Shown here: positions 43,634 through 48,116 of the stretch, one piece after another
Position numbering within the stretch: the stretch's first letter is position 1
Layout: each line of letters begins with the position of its first letter
Origin: Thalassovita sp.
GTDB taxonomy: Bacteria > Bacteroidota > Bacteroidia > Cytophagales > Flammeovirgaceae
DNA: 48,116 nucleotides
Assembly (NCBI GenBank): GCA_002729595.1
Contig: PBYL01000207.1
Span: 1 to 48,116 of the forward strand
Direction: 5' to 3'
The notes under the pieces: generated by a model
Told to the model about the DNA's origin: nothing
The model's input: the letters and a program-made list of their open reading frames with translations, nothing else
Database searches by the model: none
Made by a program: the position numbers and the translations under genes

Positions 43634-44083
43634 CTATTTCTGAATATCTGGAATATTCGCAACAGCACTTTCGAGCATACGATACTGAAACTCCTCTAAG
43701 TTGGTTTCGAACATAAAATAAGATGTATTCTTATTTGTAAGTGCTCTAGGATCGAGTCTTAACCTATAACCAACCCAGTTTTCGCTTTCATTTTTTCTGT
43801 GGTAGCGCAAAAACTCCTCGCCATCAAAAGCAAATTTGATTTGGCCTTTACTATAGTTTATTATCAGTTGATTCTTTTTAAGCTCGATTTGACCACAGTT
43901 TTCTACGACTGTACGATACTCGAACATATCATCCTGATTAAAGAATATCACATTGTTTTTCTTTTTTGCATATGTGATATTGTGTTTGTCTAAAAATTTA
44001 CGGGCATCTTCTGTAATCTGAAAAGGTTCCAGAGAAATTGTAGCAAAAAAATAAGCAGTAAGTAAAAAAAATGCGATTTTCAT
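43634..44083 (-). CDS. Small secreted protein of unknown function
   Basis: Not recognised. Start set at 44083 (MKIAFFLLTAYFFATISL), which gives a clean signal peptide; the ATG eight codons upstream (44107) would put polar residues before it. Seen: about 149 residues with no lipobox cysteine, a mixed alpha/beta body containing NNVIFFNQDDMFEYRTVVENC and GQIKFAFDGEEFLRYHRKN, and a helical end. Probably periplasmic. A single gene between the cco operon and mtaB. Confidence 0.68.
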   Translation of the reverse strand: MKIAFFLLTAYFFATISLEPFQITEDARKFLDKHNITYAKKKNNVIFFNQDDMFEYRTVVENCGQIELKKNQLIINYSKGQIKFAFDGEEFLRYHRKNESENWVGYRLRLDPRALTNKNTSYFMFETNLEEFQYRMLESAVANIPDIQK

Positions 44084-44150
44084 ATTTAATATGGTTTGAG
44101 TTAACACTAATTGTATGTAGATAAAAAAAGATTTCAGAAAAAATTACTCA

Positions 44151-44200
44151 TAAAAAATAAGGGCACTTTTACCACAATTAAGTTAGTAAAAATACCCTTA
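44151..44200 (-). terminator. Terminator of the cco operon
   Basis: Arms TAAGGG (44158-44163) with CCCTTA (44195-44200) and TTTTAC (44167-44172) with GTAAAA (44186-44191), separated by a symmetric 3x3 internal loop. On the minus strand a T run follows (44157-44151). It lies 52 bases past the TauE/SafE-type gene. Confidence 0.7.
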
Positions 44201-44252
44201 ATCTTCAATTTTTAATGATTTATTCTTTCTTCTATTAAGTATTATTATACAA

Positions 44253-44951
44253 TTAATGACAAATACTCACACTATGTGCATGGTTTGCTTTAGGGCTTAT
44301 GTAAGGTATGCCTAGATTTAATCCTCGCATAATAAATAACACACCTAAACATACAACTACCACTGGTAAAGACCTACGCACAAAGATTCTAAAACTAGGC
44401 CCAATTAGTTTGCCGAGGTAAGAAACTAGTAGCATCATAGGTAAAGTACCAAAGCCAAAAGCAGCCATATACAATGCACCATCAGCCACGTTACCTGCAG
44501 CAACTGCACCGGCTATACCTAAGTAGACCAAACCACATGGTAAAAATCCATTTAGAAAACCGATTAAAAACACGGTATGTACACTCTTTTTACCTAACAA
44601 GAGTCCCATGTTTTTTTTGAGTTTACCAATGAAGCCCGAAATCACAAAATTGAAATTAAAAAAGCGTTTTAGGCTGTATGGCACTACTACAGAAATAACT
44701 ATAAGTGCACCTAGAACAATTGACAAGTTTTGCTGAGTACTCCATATAGCTACTCCGTAGCCAACAGAGCCGAAGAAAGCACCCATTAATGCATAAGTTG
44801 AAATTCTACCAGCATTGTAAATAATTCTGGAAAAGAATGCAGCAGAACTTCCTTTGCCAATTACAGGAACAGCCAGTGCGATTGGTCCACACATACCGGC
44901 ACAATGCAAACTTCCTAATGCACCAATGGTTAAAGCAGTCCAGAGTTCCAT
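44253..44951 (-). CDS. TauE/SafE or DsbD_2-type membrane protein of the cbb3 oxidase cluster
   Basis: Polytopic inner-membrane protein, 232 residues, about six helices in two similar halves. Seen: N-terminal GALGSLHCAGMCGPIALAV with two cysteines (CxxxC type) and a second-half counterpart FLNGFLPCGLVYLGIAGAV. This LHCxGMCGP/LPCGLVY pair is that of proteins annotated as sulfite exporter TauE/SafE or DsbD_2, regularly found after ccoG and ccoH. Given the place and the cysteines, a role in copper delivery or thiol chemistry for cbb3 assembly is likelier than sulfite export; that is inference. Last gene of the operon. Confidence 0.85.
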   Translation of the reverse strand: MELWTALTIGALGSLHCAGMCGPIALAVPVIGKGSSAAFFSRIIYNAGRISTYALMGAFFGSVGYGVAIWSTQQNLSIVLGALIVISVVVPYSLKRFFNFNFVISGFIGKLKKNMGLLLGKKSVHTVFLIGFLNGFLPCGLVYLGIAGAVAAGNVADGALYMAAFGFGTLPMMLLVSYLGKLIGPSFRIFVRRSLPVVVVCLGVLFIMRGLNLGIPYISPKANHAHSVSICH

Positions 44952-44961
44952 AATCGTTTAC

Positions 44962-45414
44962 TTATTGAATGTAAAATGGTTCTTCAAAAAAGTACGATTT
45001 ACCATCCATCTCCCACTCCAATTTTACTCGGTAGTATCCTTTGGTAATCTTATCTGTACTAATTTGCTGCAAACCTTCTTCATTTATAGCAATATCAAAT
45101 TGCTTATCAAGCCCAGAGTCGGAGGGTCTGAAAAGATAAATACTACCCTCAAGCTCTTTCCCTACCATATCGGTCGGGAAAGAAATCTCAAGAGCTTCAT
45201 TATTCATTCTCATACTCACGCGACTATTTAGGCTATTTGTATTCTTAATTTCATCTATTCTATTCTGGTAAGCCAACTCCTCTGCATAGTAATCTTCTGT
45301 AACCAGATGAATATTTTCTTTAGTGCTGCTGAATACAGCAAATAATATAAATGCAACAAAACAGGAAAAGAATAAAGCAATTCCGTAACCCCAGTGAAAT
45401 TTAAAAGTGCTCAT
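44962..45414 (-). CDS. ccoH: FixH/CcoH family protein
   Basis: Assembly factor for cbb3 cytochrome oxidase. Seen: 150 residues; one N-terminal membrane helix (about 8-28, WGYGIALFFSCFVAFILFAVF), then NIHLVTEDYYAEELAYQNRIDEI, the conserved helix of FixH proteins (LVxxxYYxxEL), and an immunoglobulin-like periplasmic domain ending YYRVKLEWEMDGKSYFFEEP. 33 bases after ccoG and 10 before the next gene. Confidence 0.92.
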   Translation of the reverse strand: MSTFKFHWGYGIALFFSCFVAFILFAVFSSTKENIHLVTEDYYAEELAYQNRIDEIKNTNSLNSRVSMRMNNEALEISFPTDMVGKELEGSIYLFRPSDSGLDKQFDIAINEEGLQQISTDKITKGYYRVKLEWEMDGKSYFFEEPFYIQ

Positions 45415-45447
45415 TTTAATATTCTTTTAGATTTTAATTGAACTTGA

Positions 45448-46866
45448 TTATTTAGCTGGCCCCATAAAGTTTGTAGAAACAGTCTCTATAAGTTTACCTT
45501 CTGAGTAAATGCCAACATCTATTTTGGTTTTTAACTTGGTAAGTACATCTCTATCAAGTATCACAAACATTGCTTGTTCGGTAACTCCTTGTTTGTCAAC
45601 TATTAATTCGTTACCAACTAGCTTAATCTCTCCTTTCAGAGATTCATCCATCAGTTTTACATCTACTGACAAGCCATGGTTTGTTTTATTGATGATCTTG
45701 ATGTTATACAGGTTGCTAATCTTGTTATCTCCTTGGTCTTGGAACAACATACCCGGTGTTCTAAGAATAGTGGTCTCCACCTCTGAGCGAGTGATAAGCA
45801 ATATTGCTACAAAAGCTACAAGCAAGGTAAGTACGCCTGTATAAGCCCAAGAGCGGGTAGACATTTTAAAAGGTGTCTTTTTAGCAATGTTCTCTTCTGA
45901 TGCATAGCGAATTAAACCTTTTGGTTTACCAATTTTATCCATTACGCTATCGCAAGCATCCATACAAGCTGTACAGTTGATACATTCTAACTGAGTACCA
46001 TTTCTAATATCTATACCTGTTGGGCAAACGTGCACACATTGGTGGCAATCAACACAATCGCCTTTACCTAATGCCGCTCTATCTTCTTTTTTTCTGTATC
46101 TGCCTCTTTCTTCTCCTCTTACATAGTCGTAAGCAACTACTACTGAATCTTTGTCTAATAGCACACCTTGTAATCTACCATAAGGGCAAATTGTAGTACA
46201 TACTTGCTCGCGTAGCACTGCAAATACAGTATAAAATGCCGCACTAAAAAGTAATATAATACCTAAGCCTGCAAGGTGTTCAGATGGTGGATCGGTAATG
46301 ATGGTTAGTAGCTCATCGATCCCGATAATGTATGCTAGAAATGTATTCGCAATAAAAAAGGATATTAAATAGAAGATGGCAAACTTAGAACCTTTCTTAA
46401 GGATTTTTTCTGAGTTCCAAGGTTGGTTACTGAGTTTCTGTTGTTTCTTCCAATCACCTTCTATAAAGTATTCTATCTTTCTGAATACCATTTCCATAAA
46501 TATAGTTTGGGGGCAAACCCAGCCACAAAAAATTCTTCCGTAAACTACTGTAAACAGTACGACAAACAATACAATCGATATAAGACCCAGGGCAAACAAA
46601 TGTGAGTCTTGTGGCCAAAAAATCTGTCCGAATATTACAAACTTACGCTCTAGAATATTCAGCATTAAAAGCGGCTCGCCACCAATTTTAATAAATGGTC
46701 CGGAAAACAAAATCGCTAAAAGCAAATAGCTTACAATTGTTCTTTTGTTATAGAATCTACCTTTAGGTTTCTTAGGGTAAACCCAAACTCTTTTACCTTC
46801 CTCGTCTATTGTTGAAAGGGAATCTCTGAAACTTGAGACTGGTTCTTCTTCATATATCCCTTGCAT
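45448..46866 (-). CDS. ccoG: cbb3 oxidase accessory protein CcoG (FixG/RdxA), 4Fe-4S
   Basis: Inner-membrane iron-sulfur protein, in studied bacteria a cupric reductase supplying Cu(I) for cbb3 assembly. Seen: about five membrane helices, FCGWVCPQTIFMEMVFRKIE and TTICPYGRLQGVL in the membrane part, then a dicluster ferredoxin segment (CVDCHQCVHVCPTGIDI and LECINCTACMDACDSVM), and a C-terminal periplasmic immunoglobulin-like domain (about 370-472). Length 472 matches the family. 129 bases after ccoP, with a hairpin in the gap. Confidence 0.96.
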   Translation of the reverse strand: MQGIYEEEPVSSFRDSLSTIDEEGKRVWVYPKKPKGRFYNKRTIVSYLLLAILFSGPFIKIGGEPLLMLNILERKFVIFGQIFWPQDSHLFALGLISIVLFVVLFTVVYGRIFCGWVCPQTIFMEMVFRKIEYFIEGDWKKQQKLSNQPWNSEKILKKGSKFAIFYLISFFIANTFLAYIIGIDELLTIITDPPSEHLAGLGIILLFSAAFYTVFAVLREQVCTTICPYGRLQGVLLDKDSVVVAYDYVRGEERGRYRKKEDRAALGKGDCVDCHQCVHVCPTGIDIRNGTQLECINCTACMDACDSVMDKIGKPKGLIRYASEENIAKKTPFKMSTRSWAYTGVLTLLVAFVAILLITRSEVETTILRTPGMLFQDQGDNKISNLYNIKIINKTNHGLSVDVKLMDESLKGEIKLVGNELIVDKQGVTEQAMFVILDRDVLTKLKTKIDVGIYSEGKLIETVSTNFMGPAK

Positions 46867-46945
46867 GGTTTTAATGGTTTTTAGTTAGATAATGTCAGTA
46901 ATAATAGTATAAATGTTCATTTGTTCATATATATATTCTAAATAT

Positions 46946-46967
46946 GCCGCACTATTGTAAGTGCGGC
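46946..46967. other. Hairpin between ccoP and ccoG
   Basis: GCCGCACT, loop ATTGTA, AGTGCGGC: a perfect 8-bp GC-rich stem, 28 bases past the ccoP stop. No T run follows on the minus strand, so it is more likely a processing or stability element than a full terminator. Confidence 0.6.
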
Positions 46968-46995
46968 TTAGATTATATTTAGTTAGTAAATTCAA

Positions 46996-47946
46996 TTATT
47001 TTACCATAGAAATGCTGTTGTCTTCTACAGTTGCATTGCTACTTACTGCGTCTGAAGAACCTTCTGTTGGCTCATACAAATCGCCTTGAGGGTCTTTTGG
47101 ATTTGGAGGATTTGTTCCCACCAAAGTAAGAATATAGCTCGCTACACTCTGCATTTGAGATGGGCTCAATTGTGTTTTCCAAGAGATCATACCTTTTTCT
47201 GGCACACCATATTTAATGGTTTTAAACACATCTTTAATATCTCCACCATGCAACCAGTAATTATCTGTCATGTTTGGACCAACTCCACCTTGGCCTTCTT
47301 TACCATGACAAGCTGCACAGCTAGTTTGGAAAATCTGCTTTCCTTCTGCTAGGGCAGATTCATCGCTTACAGCAACTACATTTAACTCATCAATTGAATT
47401 GGCTTTTTGTGCCATAAAAGTTTCAACTTCTATCCTCGCCTCTTCCATTGCAGTTAAATATTCTTCTTCTGAAGATGGTCCTGCATCAGATAGGTGATAA
47501 AATCCGATGTAGATAGCAGCAAATAAAATTGAGAGGTTAAACAACATTTTCCACCATGGTGGCAGGTTATTATCCAATTCGATAATACCATCATACTCAT
47601 GGTCTGTCATAATCTCCTCTTCTCTATCTACAGGCACAGCATCTTGTAATTTGCTTGCCCATTTTTCGAAGAAACTAACCGATTCAACAGCTTCTGCACC
47701 TTCTGCTTCTTCAGCACCAAACAATATGCTCTTCATTTTAAGAATTACAACTATGAGCACAAGTCCGATTAAGATGAGTATAATTTCAAGCGTTAAAATC
47801 ATCCATAGAAATGAATCGTTTGATGCCATTTCTTGTAAGCTACTAGTTGCAGTGTCAGCCGCGGTAGCAGAAGATGCCCCCCACAACAATGCAGCACCCA
47901 TTGCAAGCAACTTCTTATTAAGTAAAATTCTAGATATATTTTTCAT
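46996..47946 (-). CDS. ccoP: cbb3 oxidase cytochrome c subunit CcoP, single heme
   Basis: Membrane-anchored cytochrome c that feeds electrons to the oxidase. Seen: signal-like N-terminus (about 1-29, ending ATAAD), a membrane helix (about 46-70), the FixP_N region with HEYDGIIELDNNLPPWW, a second membrane helix (about 136-150), and one cytochrome c domain (about 210-290) with CAACH and a distal methionine in KGMISWKTQL. Classical CcoP has two CxxCH sites; only one is present here. Length 316. It follows ccoQ by 35 bases. Confidence 0.92.
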   Translation of the reverse strand: MKNISRILLNKKLLAMGAALLWGASSATAADTATSSLQEMASNDSFLWMILTLEIILILIGLVLIVVILKMKSILFGAEEAEGAEAVESVSFFEKWASKLQDAVPVDREEEIMTDHEYDGIIELDNNLPPWWKMLFNLSILFAAIYIGFYHLSDAGPSSEEEYLTAMEEARIEVETFMAQKANSIDELNVVAVSDESALAEGKQIFQTSCAACHGKEGQGGVGPNMTDNYWLHGGDIKDVFKTIKYGVPEKGMISWKTQLSPSQMQSVASYILTLVGTNPPNPKDPQGDLYEPTEGSSDAVSSNATVEDNSISMVK

Positions 47947-47981
47947 TGTCAGATCAATTTTAAATAAGCATCCTAGGCCAA

Positions 47982-48116
47982 CTATTCATCTTCGAGTGGT
48001 AAATTTCCCATCTCTTGTATTTCGCTTTTAGATATTTTCATCACGTAGATGAACATCACTACAAAAAACACGAAGAAGATTGTTAGGGAGATTACTGGGT
48101 AGATTTCGATTCCGAA
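47982..48116 (-). CDS. ccoQ: CcoQ-like small membrane subunit (partial, cut by the window edge)
   Basis: The minus frame is open from the window edge to a TAG at 47984-47982, 44 residues. Seen: a membrane helix (about VISLTIFFVFFVVMFIYV), then a short charged tail (MKISKSEIQEMGNLPLEDE). A single helix with such a tail directly before ccoP is the CcoQ/FixQ plan. The start and the ccoN/ccoO genes should lie beyond the edge. Confidence 0.78.
   Translation of the reverse strand, partial: FGIEIYPVISLTIFFVFFVVMFIYVMKISKSEIQEMGNLPLEDE

Noticed and set aside
44083-44107. Upstream ATG of the small secreted protein
   Set aside because: The eight extra residues precede a complete signal peptide and add nothing family-like.
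1-48116. tRNA, rRNA, CRISPR arrays, insertion sequences, prophage genes
   Set aside because: None seen in any gap; no transposase, integrase or spaced-repeat pattern was found.

Overview
The window is AT-rich DNA from a member of the Bacteroidota, most likely a marine Cytophagales bacterium. The evidence is the FtsZ tail ending NNRFLHDNVD, the dcw cluster without murF or ddl, promoters of the TTG-N19-TAnnTTTG type, FKBP lipoproteins, a CcmE with a CxxxY motif, and a Na+/sugar symporter very like vSGLT. No rRNA, tRNA, CRISPR array or insertion sequence was recognised.

Left edge (1-1009): a KdsC-type HAD phosphatase gene on the minus strand keeps family homology only to about position 470. Reading leftwards, the DNA then switches frame, becomes more GC-rich and encodes a eukaryote-type voltage-gated cation channel (end of S2, S3, an S4 with K/R every third residue, S5, pore) that runs open off the edge. 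I read this as a chimeric join at about 15 bp of microhomology, not as a native gene.

1235-17129 (minus): a complete cell-division and peptidoglycan operon, mraZ-rsmH-ftsL-pbp(ftsI)-murE-mraY-murD-ftsW-murG-murC-ftsQ-ftsA-ftsZ. It starts at a clear Bacteroidota promoter next to three 10-bp MraZ-box repeats and ends at a hairpin terminator after ftsZ. murE seems to lack an ordinary start codon.

17577-21750 (minus): udk and ktrA, followed by an AT-rich accessory stretch with a membrane protein, a DUF922-like HExxH protein and a lipoprotein.

21855-24994 (plus): nrnA, two FKBP-type lipoproteins and rdgB. 25022-27205 (minus): ccmB-ccmC-ccmD-ccmE for cytochrome c maturation, with the cysteine-type CcmE. 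27371-29289 (plus): a YcxB-like protein, an SDR oxidoreductase and an esterase. The convergent gap that follows holds a long imperfect palindrome and a terminator.

29620-36529 (minus): a joint galactose and xylose operon of Na+/sugar symporter, galK, galT, xylB and xylA. Such a set would suit growth on plant or algal oligosaccharides carrying both sugars. 36916-38859 (plus): a membrane sensor with GAF and PAS domains but no kinase. Then come queA (minus), pyrD (plus), a DUF1801 protein (minus), mtaB (minus) and a small secreted protein (minus).

44151-48116 (minus): the distal part of a cbb3 oxidase operon, ccoQ (cut by the window edge), a single-heme ccoP, ccoG, ccoH and a TauE/SafE or DsbD_2-type membrane protein. 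With the ccm genes this points to microaerobic respiration using c-type cytochromes.
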